In this document: positions 1 through 7,642 of the stretch, piece after piece
How positions within the stretch are numbered: the first letter of the stretch is position 1
Layout of the letters: every line of letters begins with the position of its first letter
DNA from: Nitrososphaerota archaeon
GTDB taxonomy: Archaea > Thermoproteota > Nitrososphaeria_A > Caldarchaeales > Wolframiiraptoraceae
NCBI GenBank assembly: GCA_021159365.1
Contig: JAGGRY010000049.1
Coordinates: forward strand, 1-47,465
Length of the DNA: 47,465 nt
Direction of reading: 5' to 3'
Made by a program: the position numbers and the translations under genes
Notes under the pieces: generated by a model
The model's input: only the letters and a program-made list of their open reading frames with translations
What the model was told of the DNA's origin: nothing
Databases searched by the model: none

Positions 1-279
1 CTACTATCGAGACCAGCCGGGGTAGGTGAGCCTCTCTGGAAGCAGACCCTAGAGGAGAGGAGGAAGAGTTGGGAGGAGATCTCGAAGACCTTGAAGGATG
101 ATGAGAGGAAAGTGTATGAAGTGATCCTAGAGGCCGGCGGGATGATAAATCAAAGCGAGCTACCTGAGAAGACCGGGCTATCGAAGACGAGTGTGAGCAG
201 GGCCCTAGACCTCCTAGAGAGTAGGGGATTGGTTGAGAGAAGGAGGAGGGGGATGGGGAACGTAATTCTCCTGAAATGA
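1..279 (+). CDS. C-terminal winged-helix DNA-binding domain of a protein cut by the window start (partial)
   Basis: The reading frame is open from base 1, so this is the C-terminal 92 residues of a longer protein. The TTG at 91 is probably internal. The last 60 residues form a MarR/ArsR-like winged helix: a helix around 'YEVILEAGG', a helix-turn-helix with 'LPEKTGLSKTSVSRALD', and a basic wing 'RRRRGMGN'. In archaea such domains commonly cap membrane or sensor proteins and act as transcription regulators, but the N-terminal part is not visible, so its target and partner cannot be named. It ends 12 bp before the stop of the convergent serS gene. Confidence 0.7.
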   Translation, partial: LLSRPAGVGEPLWKQTLEERRKSWEEISKTLKDDERKVYEVILEAGGMINQSELPEKTGLSKTSVSRALDLLESRGLVERRRRGMGNVILLK

Positions 280-291
280 GAGTGCCATGTC

Positions 292-1830
292 TTAGGTTAT
301 GGTCTTCGGAGGCTCTGGAAGTTCCCCGATCTTATCCTTGACCGCTTTCGGCCACTCATCGAAGTCGAATCCATGTCTCGCCAAGAATCCCGCAACCCAT
401 CTAGTCAATCCATGGCCAACGCATCCAGTCCAGATCTCCCTACCCCTCGCTTCCTTGATCTTGAAGTGGCTGACATAGAAGTCTCGGTGAACACTTGCGG
501 CCGTTATCTCCAGCCACTCAGCCTTATCTCTTGGACCACGATATGGTAGATAGACTTCGACGTCGAGGGTCGGAATTTTATCTATGCTTGAGACGTCGAT
601 CATTCTTTTCGCCGCCTCTTCTGGAGATAGATAGAATGGTGCTCCGGCGACGATCCTCCATTCCATGTCTAAATCCTTGTCAATTAGTTCAACGGTTAGA
701 TCTGTGACCTTATTTCTTATCTCGATCACTTCCTCAGGTGAGCTTAAGAAGACCATCTCAAGTCTCCAGAACTCATTTGTCCTAACGATTCCCTCAACTC
801 CTCCGGCTTCATTTCTCCAAGTCCATCCACCCAAGAGGTCATACGCCTTAACGGGTAGATCTTCCAATCTGACGATTTCGCCGCTAAAGAATTGATAGAA
901 TGGAGTGCACTGGATGGCCTCTAACACGTATTGAGGTTCGCTCAAGATCTCCTTTAGTAGATCCGTTCTAAGCTCCCTTCTCAGCTTATATTCTCGCTTA
1001 AATTCGTCGAACTTGCTGGGATCTCTCGGAGGAACACATACATAGAATACTCCTTCAGGAAGATGCTCGACATAAGTTGATAGTTTCCTGAAGACCTCGA
1101 TCGGCATCAATCTCGGAAACATCCATTCCTTGAATCCAAGCGGCTTCGCAACCCTCTCGATCAATAGCTCCGAGATAGCTCGGATAAGGGCAGCCATAGG
1201 AGGAGCATAAATCCACTGCCCTCTCGCTGGATAGCGTTTGATCCAGCCCAGCTTCTCAGCCTCACTTGCAACGCGTGCACTTAGCTTGAAAGGCTTCTCT
1301 TCTCCACGCTTGATGATCGTTCCGAACGGCGCAAGCTTTTCAGCTTTGACCTCAACTTTCTCTTCCTTCACTAAGCTGAGCCTTATGGCCCTATCAATCG
1401 TCCTTTCCCTAATATCGCGGTCGGTTAAATCTCTAAATCTTAGAATCAAGTTTCCTTCAACTTCCTGGACTTCGGCAACTCCTTTTAGAAGCTCTTTGGC
1501 CTTAGATTCTCCGACATGCCCACCCTTGAGGATCACTTCGAGATCTTCGATGAACACTCTTCTAGCACCTATCCTCTTAGGTCCAAGTCTTCTCGCCAAT
1601 TGATTCTTTAATCTTAGGAGGGCATCGTGCGCTCTTAAAGCCCGCCCTGACTTAAGTTCAAGCTTTAATCTTCTTCCATCAATTGCGTATCTTTCTATCT
1701 CCGTTCCCTCTTCTCCAGCTTTCTTGAATGTTTGGCTTGCTTCTTTGATAGCATCGGTTATGTCTTGAGCTACTTGGCTGAGATCTGAGCTAAACTCTAT
1801 GAATCCCTTGAGAGTTATTCTAATTGCCAT
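292..1830 (-). CDS. serS: Seryl-tRNA synthetase, type 2 (methanogen type)
   Basis: It charges tRNA-Ser with serine. The protein is 512 residues, the usual size of the rare type-2 SerRS rather than the common bacterial/eukaryal form. An N-terminal tRNA-binding region of about 165 residues precedes a class II catalytic core. Typical type-2 motifs are 'EAIQCTPFYQFFSGE', which supplies the first zinc-ligand cysteine, 'RTNEFWRLEMVFL', which carries the conserved glutamate, and the C-terminal 'TGCVGHGLTRWVAGFLARHG', which supplies the second cysteine. In the family the zinc binds the serine amino group. It lies 48 bp downstream of leuB on the same strand, so the two are probably co-transcribed. No type-1 serS is visible in the window. 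Confidence 0.93.
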   Translation of the reverse strand: MAIRITLKGFIEFSSDLSQVAQDITDAIKEASQTFKKAGEEGTEIERYAIDGRRLKLELKSGRALRAHDALLRLKNQLARRLGPKRIGARRVFIEDLEVILKGGHVGESKAKELLKGVAEVQEVEGNLILRFRDLTDRDIRERTIDRAIRLSLVKEEKVEVKAEKLAPFGTIIKRGEEKPFKLSARVASEAEKLGWIKRYPARGQWIYAPPMAALIRAISELLIERVAKPLGFKEWMFPRLMPIEVFRKLSTYVEHLPEGVFYVCVPPRDPSKFDEFKREYKLRRELRTDLLKEILSEPQYVLEAIQCTPFYQFFSGEIVRLEDLPVKAYDLLGGWTWRNEAGGVEGIVRTNEFWRLEMVFLSSPEEVIEIRNKVTDLTVELIDKDLDMEWRIVAGAPFYLSPEEAAKRMIDVSSIDKIPTLDVEVYLPYRGPRDKAEWLEITAASVHRDFYVSHFKIKEARGREIWTGCVGHGLTRWVAGFLARHGFDFDEWPKAVKDKIGELPEPPKTIT

Positions 1831-1878
1831 CCTTAGTCAAGTTAAACTATCACATAAACATCTATATCAAGATACCGC

Positions 1879-2889
1879 TCAATTACCGCTGAGAATCCTC
1901 GATATAATAGCCTCGGCAAAATCCATTGTTGACGCATTCCCTCCCATGTCAGGGGTTAGAGTCCTTCCTTCATTCAACACGGATTCAATCGATGACTGAA
2001 TCTCCCTTGAGGCGTCTATCATTGATCGATCTTCACGTCTTTTACCGAGCCATTCAAGCATCATGGCCGCTGAGAGGATGGTCGCCGTCGGATTAGCATA
2101 CCTTGGATCTATTGATGGAGCAGCTCCATGAACAGGCTCAAACAATCCATGGTTGTCTCCGATATTTGCAGATGGACAGACTCCGAGAGTTCCTATTATT
2201 CCAGCCGCTTCATCGCTTAAGATATCCCCAAACATATTCGGAGTGAGAATTACGTCGAATCTCATCGGATTCACGATCAGCTGATAAGCGGCGTTATCCA
2301 CATACATATCCTCAACTTTTAGATCAAAGTCTCTTAAAACATTCATACACGATTCCTTGAAGAATTTGAAGGAGTCTAAGATATTCGATTTATGAACTAT
2401 GGTGACGAGCTTCTTCCTTTCAGAAGCCATCTCGCCCGCAATCTTCGCTATTCTTTCACAACCTTTTCTCGTGAATATCATCATCGCGACCGCATAATTA
2501 TCTCCAACATCTTCAATTCCCTTATAGAGATCTTCAGTATTCTCCCTAACTACTACGAAATCCACATCTCTATAGATTTTAGGGGTTATTGGAAGCGATT
2601 TAAACGGCCTGATATTCGCGTAGAGGTCGAGCTCTCTTCTGAGAAAGACTATGACGTCTCTCGCAGTCTCGCCGATAGGTCCCTTAAGACAAGCATCTGA
2701 ATCCCTTATCTTTAAGAAGGAATCTTTCGGCAGAGGCTCACCCTGCTCCTCAGCAATCTTATCGCCGGCCGGAGTCATCACGAAATCCAGTTGGAAACCA
2801 TATTTGTCCGAGATTGCTTCGAGAACTTTTATCGCCGCTGAGATCACGCTTGGCCCGATCCCATCTCCTTGAATTACTGCTATCTTCAT
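1879..2889 (-). CDS. leuB: 3-isopropylmalate dehydrogenase (beta-decarboxylating dehydrogenase family)
   Basis: It oxidises and decarboxylates 3-isopropylmalate with NAD in leucine synthesis. The 336-residue protein opens with 'IAVIQGDGIGP', has the substrate-binding arginines in 'VFLRRELDLYANIRP', the catalytic 'VVRENTEDLYKG' tyrosine segment, a lysine in 'TIVHKSNIL', the metal-binding aspartates in 'NMFGDILSDEAAG', and the C-terminal 'FEPVHGAAPSI' loop. Isocitrate, homoisocitrate and isopropylmalate dehydrogenases share this fold. The divergent placement to leuA favours the leucine enzyme, although a broader substrate range is possible. A TTTAAG element about 25 bp upstream on the - strand suggests a leaderless or very short-leader transcript. 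Confidence 0.88.
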   Translation of the reverse strand: MKIAVIQGDGIGPSVISAAIKVLEAISDKYGFQLDFVMTPAGDKIAEEQGEPLPKDSFLKIRDSDACLKGPIGETARDVIVFLRRELDLYANIRPFKSLPITPKIYRDVDFVVVRENTEDLYKGIEDVGDNYAVAMMIFTRKGCERIAKIAGEMASERKKLVTIVHKSNILDSFKFFKESCMNVLRDFDLKVEDMYVDNAAYQLIVNPMRFDVILTPNMFGDILSDEAAGIIGTLGVCPSANIGDNHGLFEPVHGAAPSIDPRYANPTATILSAAMMLEWLGKRREDRSMIDASREIQSSIESVLNEGRTLTPDMGGNASTMDFAEAIISRILSGN

Positions 2890-2960
2890 CTTCCGTCATC
2901 CAATTCCCTTAGGCTTAAAGTTTTCACCAATTGAATTTAGATTTGCCGGGGTTTAGGAGC

Positions 2961-2976
2961 GGTAAATTAATATATG
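2961..2976 (+). promoter_or_regulatory. Probable BRE/TATA promoter of the leuA-ilv operon
   Basis: The A/T element TTAATATAT (2967-2975) preceded by GGTAAA resembles an archaeal TATA box with its upstream BRE. Using the usual 25-30 bp spacing, transcription would start near 2995-3002, leaving an untranslated leader of about 170 nt before the leuA ATG at 3172. That is long for an archaeal gene. No other element this good lies closer to leuA. Confidence 0.5.
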
Positions 2977-3008
2977 GGGAAAGTAGCTAATTTTCTCAAA
3001 CAGTGGGG

Positions 3009-3050
3009 GTGAGTTTATTGCTCCAAATTCGATGCTCCTCCCGGTTTTAG
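3009..3050 (+). promoter_or_regulatory. Candidate 13-codon leader ORF 1 (three consecutive Leu codons) upstream of leuA
   Basis: Starting from GTG at 3009 the frame reads MSLLLQIRCSSRF and stops at TAG 3048-3050. Codons 3-5 are three different leucine codons in a row (TTA, TTG, CTC), and an isoleucine codon follows. It sits about 10 nt after the predicted transcription start. No separate Shine-Dalgarno site precedes it, so translation would have to be near-leaderless. It may be chance, but together with the second Leu/Ile-rich frame it supports a BCAA-sensing leader. Confidence 0.3.
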
Positions 3051-3160
3051 CTCCTAAGGCGTTCCGCAAGTCGAAAACAGCGAATTTTATCTCATCGATC
3101 TCTCGATGCTCTGTGAAGATTATTCCAGCGCTTGTGCTCCTCATCATTATCATCCTTTAG
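3032..3160 (+). promoter_or_regulatory. Candidate BCAA leader peptide ORF 2 (ends ALVLLIIIIL), stop overlapping the leuA SD
   Basis: From ATG 3032 a 42-codon frame runs to TAG 3158-3160. Its last ten residues are ALVLLIIIIL (codons 3128-3157), so nine of the last ten codons specify leucine, valine or isoleucine, the products of the downstream operon. Shorter versions could begin at GTG 3113 or GTG 3134 (MLLIIIIL). The stop codon lies inside TAGGAGGG, the leuA ribosome-binding site. CTCCT at 3137-3141 can pair with AGGAG at 3159-3163 and hide that site, and a ribosome paused on the Ile codons would cover the 5' half of this stem. No strong SD precedes any of the starts, and the opposite strand is also open here, so coding is unproven. 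Confidence 0.4.
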
Positions 3161-3171
3161 GAGGGATAACC

Positions 3172-4683
3172 ATGACTTGGAAACAATTTTTCTGGGAGGA
3201 CTCTATATCTCTTCCATCGAGGATCAAGATATTAGACACAACTCTAAGGGATGGAGAGCAGACTCCTGGAGTCGCCTTAACCCCGAAGATGAAGCTTGAA
3301 ATCGCGAGAGCCCTCGACGAATTGGGAGTCGACGTAATTGAGGCAGGTTATCCAATAGTCTCAAGCGGCGAGGAGGAAGCGGTTAAAGCAATAGCATCTG
3401 AAGGGCTGAATGCGAAGATCTGTGCGCTCTCAAGAATAGACCGAATGGATATAGATGCAGCGATAAGATGCGGTGTTGACTGGATCCACATATTTGTCGC
3501 AACCTCGGACATACATCTGAAACATAAGCTTAAGATGAGTAGAGAGGAAGTTTTGAGAAAATCCGTGGAGGCCGTGGAGTATGCGAAAGCCCATGGATTA
3601 ACTGTTCAAGTCTCCGCAGAGGATGCGACGAGAACAGATCCAAAATTTTTATCAAAATTCTATAGAGCGGTTGTCGAGGCGGGATCTGATAGCATAGATA
3701 TACCGGACACCGTTGGAGTGATGACTCCTGAAAGATTCTTCAAACTCGTCTCCAAGATCAAGGAAGTCGTTAAAGTTCCAGTAGCCGTTCACTGCCACAA
3801 TGATTTTGGACTTGCAACCGCGAATACGATAGCCGGAGTTCTGGCTGGAGCCGAGATAGTTCATGTAACGGTTAACGGCATTGGTGAGAGAGCTGGAAAC
3901 GCAAGCCTCGAAGAGGTCGCGGCGATCCTAAAGCTCCTATATCATATTCCGATGAACCTCGATTTGAAGAAGATCTTTAAGGTTTCAAGGCTTGTTGAGA
4001 AATATACTGGAATCCAGATTCAGAAGAATAAGGCGATAGTTGGGGACAACGCGTTCACCCATGAAAGTGGAATCCATGTCCATGGAATATTATGTAAGCC
4101 TGAGACCTACGAACCAATCCCGCCCGAATTATTCGGAAGAGAAAGAAGGGTGGTAATCGGAAAACATTCGGGCTCACATGCGATTGCAGAGATCCTGAAG
4201 AAGCATGGATTAACGTTAGCATCAAATGAGATTTCAGAAATCCTCAGAGAGGTTAAGGAGAGGGGAGATAGGGGTGAGGTGATCAGCGAAGATCTCATCG
4301 TAGAGTTAGCCTTAAAGAGAAGGCGGAAAAAGGTCATAGAGCTCAAAGAAATTCTCTTGACATCCTCAATCGATGGATGCGCATGTCTAGTGAGTGTGAA
4401 GTCTAATGGAAGAGAGATCACGACTATATCGTATTCTCGAAGCCCAATGGATGCTGGGGTTAAGGCTCTCGGTAAGTCCCTCAAAGAACTCATAGATGCT
4501 GAGATAGAAGATGTTAGAATCGTAAATAGGAATTTCATCTCAGAAGCTGAAGTAACGTTAAGCTTAGGTGAATCAAGAACTCGTGAATACGCTGCAGATG
4601 AAGATCCAGTTAAGGCGGTGGCCTTAGCCGCCTTGAGCGCCGCTGAAAAACTGCTTAGGAGGGTTGAGATATGTCGAGGGTGA
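3172..4683 (+). CDS. leuA: 2-isopropylmalate synthase (LeuA/CimA/AksA family)
   Basis: It condenses acetyl-CoA with a 2-oxoacid, most likely 2-oxoisovalerate in the first committed step of leucine synthesis. I use ATG 3172, which has a strong GGAGGG site 6 nt upstream; an in-frame ATG at 3106 lies inside the leader. The 503-residue protein has the TIM-barrel catalytic domain with 'LDTTLRDGEQTPG' (D22, R26, D27), metal-binding 'HCHNDFGLA' (H207, H209) and 'NGIGERAGN' (235-243). A C-terminal LeuA dimer/regulatory domain from about residue 380 is where leucine feedback acts in the family. Citramalate and homocitrate synthases look alike; the operon favours isopropylmalate synthase. It overlaps ilvB by 13 bp. 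Confidence 0.9.
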   Translation: MTWKQFFWEDSISLPSRIKILDTTLRDGEQTPGVALTPKMKLEIARALDELGVDVIEAGYPIVSSGEEEAVKAIASEGLNAKICALSRIDRMDIDAAIRCGVDWIHIFVATSDIHLKHKLKMSREEVLRKSVEAVEYAKAHGLTVQVSAEDATRTDPKFLSKFYRAVVEAGSDSIDIPDTVGVMTPERFFKLVSKIKEVVKVPVAVHCHNDFGLATANTIAGVLAGAEIVHVTVNGIGERAGNASLEEVAAILKLLYHIPMNLDLKKIFKVSRLVEKYTGIQIQKNKAIVGDNAFTHESGIHVHGILCKPETYEPIPPELFGRERRVVIGKHSGSHAIAEILKKHGLTLASNEISEILREVKERGDRGEVISEDLIVELALKRRRKKVIELKEILLTSSIDGCACLVSVKSNGREITTISYSRSPMDAGVKALGKSLKELIDAEIEDVRIVNRNFISEAEVTLSLGESRTREYAADEDPVKAVALAALSAAEKLLRRVEICRG

Positions 4684-6365
4684 TTGGGGCTGAGATAGCG
4701 GTCAAGACTCTAGAGTCTGAAGGAGTTGAAGTGATCTTCGGAATACCTGGAGGGGCTATGCTCCCATTCTACGATAAACTCTACGACTCTAATATTAGAC
4801 GGGTTCTAGCTAGACATGAACAATCGGCTGCGCATATGGCTGATGGATATGCGAGGATAAGTGGAAGACCTGGAATCTGCGTAGTGACCTCTGGTCCAGG
4901 CGCCACAAATACTATCACGGGAATAGCGAATGCGTATATGGATTCATCGCCGATGATCGTGATCACTGGACAGGTTCCGGTGGATTTGATGGGTAAAGGA
5001 GCATTCCAAGAGGTGGATATGGTGGGGATGGCTACACACATAACCAAGTGGGCTACAATCATAGATAGAGTTGAGAAAGTTGAAGAAACCATAAGAAGAG
5101 CGTTAAAGATCTCCATGAACGCCAGACCTGGCCCAGTCCTAATAGATTTTCCAAAAGATGTTCAAACAGCGCTTCATGAATACAAGGCTGAGAAAGCCGT
5201 GAAGATTCCGATTAAATCTCCACAAAATCCAAAACCTGAGCAGATCTACGAAGCCGTTAAGATTCTCTTAAACTCCGAGAGGCCGGTTATCCTAGCTGGA
5301 GGAGGGATCAGATGGGCTAAGGCATATAGAGAGTTGATGGAAGTCGCTGAGATGCTCCAAGCTCCAGTCGCTACAACCTTGATGGGAAAAGGATCATTCC
5401 CAGAAGTCCATCCGCTCTCTCTAGGATGCGTAGGAATGCATGGAAATCCTGAAGCTTATGAAGTGATTCAAGAGGCTGATGCTTTGCTCGTCGTCGGCGC
5501 AAGGTTCTCAGATAGGACTACGTCTAAGCTCGATGAATTTGCACGCGATGCAAAGATAATTCACATAGATGTAGATCCAGCTGAGATCGGGAAGCTCAAA
5601 AAACCCATGATAGGAATCGTTTCATCCGCCGATAAAGCTCTGAAAAAGATCCTTGAAGGAATAAGGATCGCCGCCGAAAAGATTCATAGAAGTGAATGGT
5701 TGAGAAAGGTGAAGGAGATCAAGGAGATTTGGCGTGAAAGAATTAAGAGATCAGGAATTCTATCATCGAGGGTCGTGGAAATCTTTAAGGCAATGCGAGA
5801 AGCCTTGCCACCTAACACGATAATCACCACAGAAGTTGGACAGAATCAAATGTGGGCACAATTATTCTGGAAAGTTATTGAGCCTGGAACATTCATCAGT
5901 TCAGGAGGTCTCGGAACCATGGGATTCGGATTTCCGGCTGCGATAGGTGCAAAGGTTGCGAAGCCGAGTTCTCCCGTTGTCGATGTGGCGGGAGATGGAA
6001 GCTTCATGATGGTCGAGAATAATCTTGGAGTAATCTCCAAGGAGAATATTGCCGTGATAGTGGTGATCTTGGATAATAGGGTGCTCGGAATGGTCGCTCA
6101 ATGGCAAAGACTATTCTATAATCGAAGATATTCTTCGACAGATCTCGGTGAATTTCCAGACTTCGTCAAGCTCGCTGAAGCATATGGAGTTGAAGGAGTT
6201 AGAACGGATGATCCGGAAGAGCTTAAATCGATCTTGAGAAGAGCTGTTAGAGCAGATCAACCGATCATCATAGATGTTCCAATATCGAGGGAGGAGGATG
6301 TTCTACCATTCATCCCGCCTGGGAGGAGCTTTAGGGAGGTAATCTTGTCAAGGAGGTATGAATAA
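4671..6365 (+). CDS. ilvB: Acetolactate synthase large (catalytic) subunit
   Basis: A thiamine-diphosphate enzyme that condenses two pyruvates to acetolactate, or pyruvate with 2-oxobutyrate, for valine/leucine and isoleucine synthesis. Its 564 residues match the family. An N-terminal Pyr domain carries the cofactor-activating glutamate E50 in 'RHEQSAAHMADGYAR'. A central FAD-binding domain contains 'VGARFSDRTT'. A C-terminal PP domain carries the ThDP/Mg motif 'VAGDGSFMMVENNLG'. The start overlaps the end of leuA and the stop overlaps the next ATG, which indicates translational coupling with the small subunit. Confidence 0.95.
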   Translation: MSRVIGAEIAVKTLESEGVEVIFGIPGGAMLPFYDKLYDSNIRRVLARHEQSAAHMADGYARISGRPGICVVTSGPGATNTITGIANAYMDSSPMIVITGQVPVDLMGKGAFQEVDMVGMATHITKWATIIDRVEKVEETIRRALKISMNARPGPVLIDFPKDVQTALHEYKAEKAVKIPIKSPQNPKPEQIYEAVKILLNSERPVILAGGGIRWAKAYRELMEVAEMLQAPVATTLMGKGSFPEVHPLSLGCVGMHGNPEAYEVIQEADALLVVGARFSDRTTSKLDEFARDAKIIHIDVDPAEIGKLKKPMIGIVSSADKALKKILEGIRIAAEKIHRSEWLRKVKEIKEIWRERIKRSGILSSRVVEIFKAMREALPPNTIITTEVGQNQMWAQLFWKVIEPGTFISSGGLGTMGFGFPAAIGAKVAKPSSPVVDVAGDGSFMMVENNLGVISKENIAVIVVILDNRVLGMVAQWQRLFYNRRYSSTDLGEFPDFVKLAEAYGVEGVRTDDPEELKSILRRAVRADQPIIIDVPISREEDVLPFIPPGRSFREVILSRRYE

Positions 6366-6669
6366 GTTGAAGAGAAAATATTTGGTTTTAGTTGAAGCCT
6401 ACTTCCAACCCAATATCCTTGAAAAGCTCGTCGGATTTCTAAGGAGGAGAAACTACGAGTATAGGAGATTGACTTTCACGAAGATCGGCGATGAACATGC
6501 GGTAATCATATTTGAGGTCTCATGTAACGACTATGAGCTTGAACAATTAATGAAGAATTACCAAGGCTTCCCTGAGGTGATTAAGGTGGAGTTTTGTAAA
6601 ACTTTAGAGGATGTAAGTGTATTAGAATTGAGCAAGGAGGTGGTGCGCCTTAGCAAGAATATACTATGA
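6358..6669 (+). CDS. ilvN: Short ACT-domain protein, probable acetolactate synthase small subunit
   Basis: A 103-residue protein that starts inside the last codons of ilvB. The pattern '[24 protein letters not shown]' followed by two beta strands and a helix fits a single ACT domain, the valine-binding regulatory fold of acetolactate synthase small subunits. It lacks the C-terminal domain of typical 160-residue IlvH proteins and is closer in size to E. coli IlvM/IlvN. The usual 'N.PGVLARI' motif is eroded, so the assignment rests on size, fold pattern and position. Its 3' end overlaps the proposed start of ilvC. Confidence 0.7.
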   Translation: MNKLKRKYLVLVEAYFQPNILEKLVGFLRRRNYEYRRLTFTKIGDEHAVIIFEVSCNDYELEQLMKNYQGFPEVIKVEFCKTLEDVSVLELSKEVVRLSKNIL

Positions 6670-7639
6670 TGATGACATAGATATGAGTCCGCTGAGAGAC
6701 AAGACTGTCGCAGTCATTGGATATGGAAACCAGGGTAGAGCTCAGGCATTGAATATGAGGGATTCTGGAGTCGATGTGATCGTGGGGGTGCGAGTTGGAG
6801 GCAAGTCATGGAAGATAGCCGAGGAAGACGGATTTAAGCCGATGAGCATAGAAGAGGCTTCGAGGAAGGCAGATATAATTCACATTCTAATACCTGACAC
6901 TGTTCAGCCGATGGTTTACGAGGAGAAGATAAAGCCTGAATTAAGAGAGGGAAAGACCCTTGGATTCTCACACGGATACAATATCCACTTCAAGCTCATA
7001 AAGCCTCCAAGCTGGGTCGACGTGATTCTCATAGCTCCAAAATCTCCTGGAAAGAGAATGCGGGAAGTATACCTTAGTGGAGGCGGAGTTCCAGCGCTTG
7101 TCGCCGTCGGTCAAGATTATAGCGGTGAGGCCATGAAGAAAGCTCTAGCAATGGCCAAGGCGATCGGGTGTTCGAGGGCTGGTGTGATAGAGACGACTTT
7201 CGCAGAGGAAACCGAGACAGATCTCTTCGGAGAACAAGCGGTTCTCGTCGGAGGAGTCATGGAGTTGATAAAGAAGGGATTCGAGGTCCTAGTGGAGGCA
7301 GGATATCAACCCGAGGTATCATACTTCGAGGTATGTAATGAGCTGAAGCTCATAGTCGACTTAATCCAAAGAGGAGGATTCTCTGAGATGCTTGAAGCCA
7401 TATCGGAGACCGCAAAATACGGTGGATTAACTGTTGGGCCAAAGATTATAGATGAATCGGTTAAGGAGAAGATGAAGGAGGTTTTGCAGAGAATTCGAAG
7501 TGGAGAATTCGAAAAGGACTGGACTGGAAATCCGAATGCGGGAAAACTGCTTAAAGAAAAACTTGAAGAGATTAGAAGACATCCGATAGAGAGCGTTGGC
7601 GAGAGAATTAGGAAGTTAATGAAGCTCGGAGAAGGATGA
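6650..7639 (+). CDS. ilvC: Ketol-acid reductoisomerase, class I; start codon uncertain (TTA 6650 or ATG 6683)
   Basis: It isomerises and reduces acetolactate to 2,3-dihydroxyisovalerate using NAD(P)H and Mg. The Rossmann motif '[21 protein letters not shown]', the '[10 protein letters not shown]' segment, the metal-binding '[16 protein letters not shown]' and the later E..E region are all present. The first ATG (6683) would drop conserved N-terminal residues: the upstream frame reads [10 protein letters not shown], which is where family members begin (MAKIYY-DID). No ATG, GTG or TTG occurs between the in-frame stop at 6629 and 6683. The codon in the expected place is TTA at 6650, 9 nt after GGAGG. 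From there the protein has 329 residues, the normal length. From ATG 6683 it would have 318. Confidence 0.85.
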   Translation, partial: LARIYYDDDIDMSPLRDKTVAVIGYGNQGRAQALNMRDSGVDVIVGVRVGGKSWKIAEEDGFKPMSIEEASRKADIIHILIPDTVQPMVYEEKIKPELREGKTLGFSHGYNIHFKLIKPPSWVDVILIAPKSPGKRMREVYLSGGGVPALVAVGQDYSGEAMKKALAMAKAIGCSRAGVIETTFAEETETDLFGEQAVLVGGVMELIKKGFEVLVEAGYQPEVSYFEVCNELKLIVDLIQRGGFSEMLEAISETAKYGGLTVGPKIIDESVKEKMKEVLQRIRSGEFEKDWTGNPNAGKLLKEKLEEIRRHPIESVGERIRKLMKLGEG

Positions 7640-7642
7640 TTC

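Noticed and set aside
1238-1603. 121-codon + strand frame within serS
   Set aside because: It is Ser-rich low-complexity antisense of a strongly recognised gene.
2953-3153. A 66-codon - strand frame opposite the leuA leader (starts MIMMRSTSAG)
   Set aside because: Its codons look native, but it crosses the predicted leuA promoter, has no recognised motif, and is on the same DNA as the leader ORFs. I keep it as a competing explanation, not a feature.
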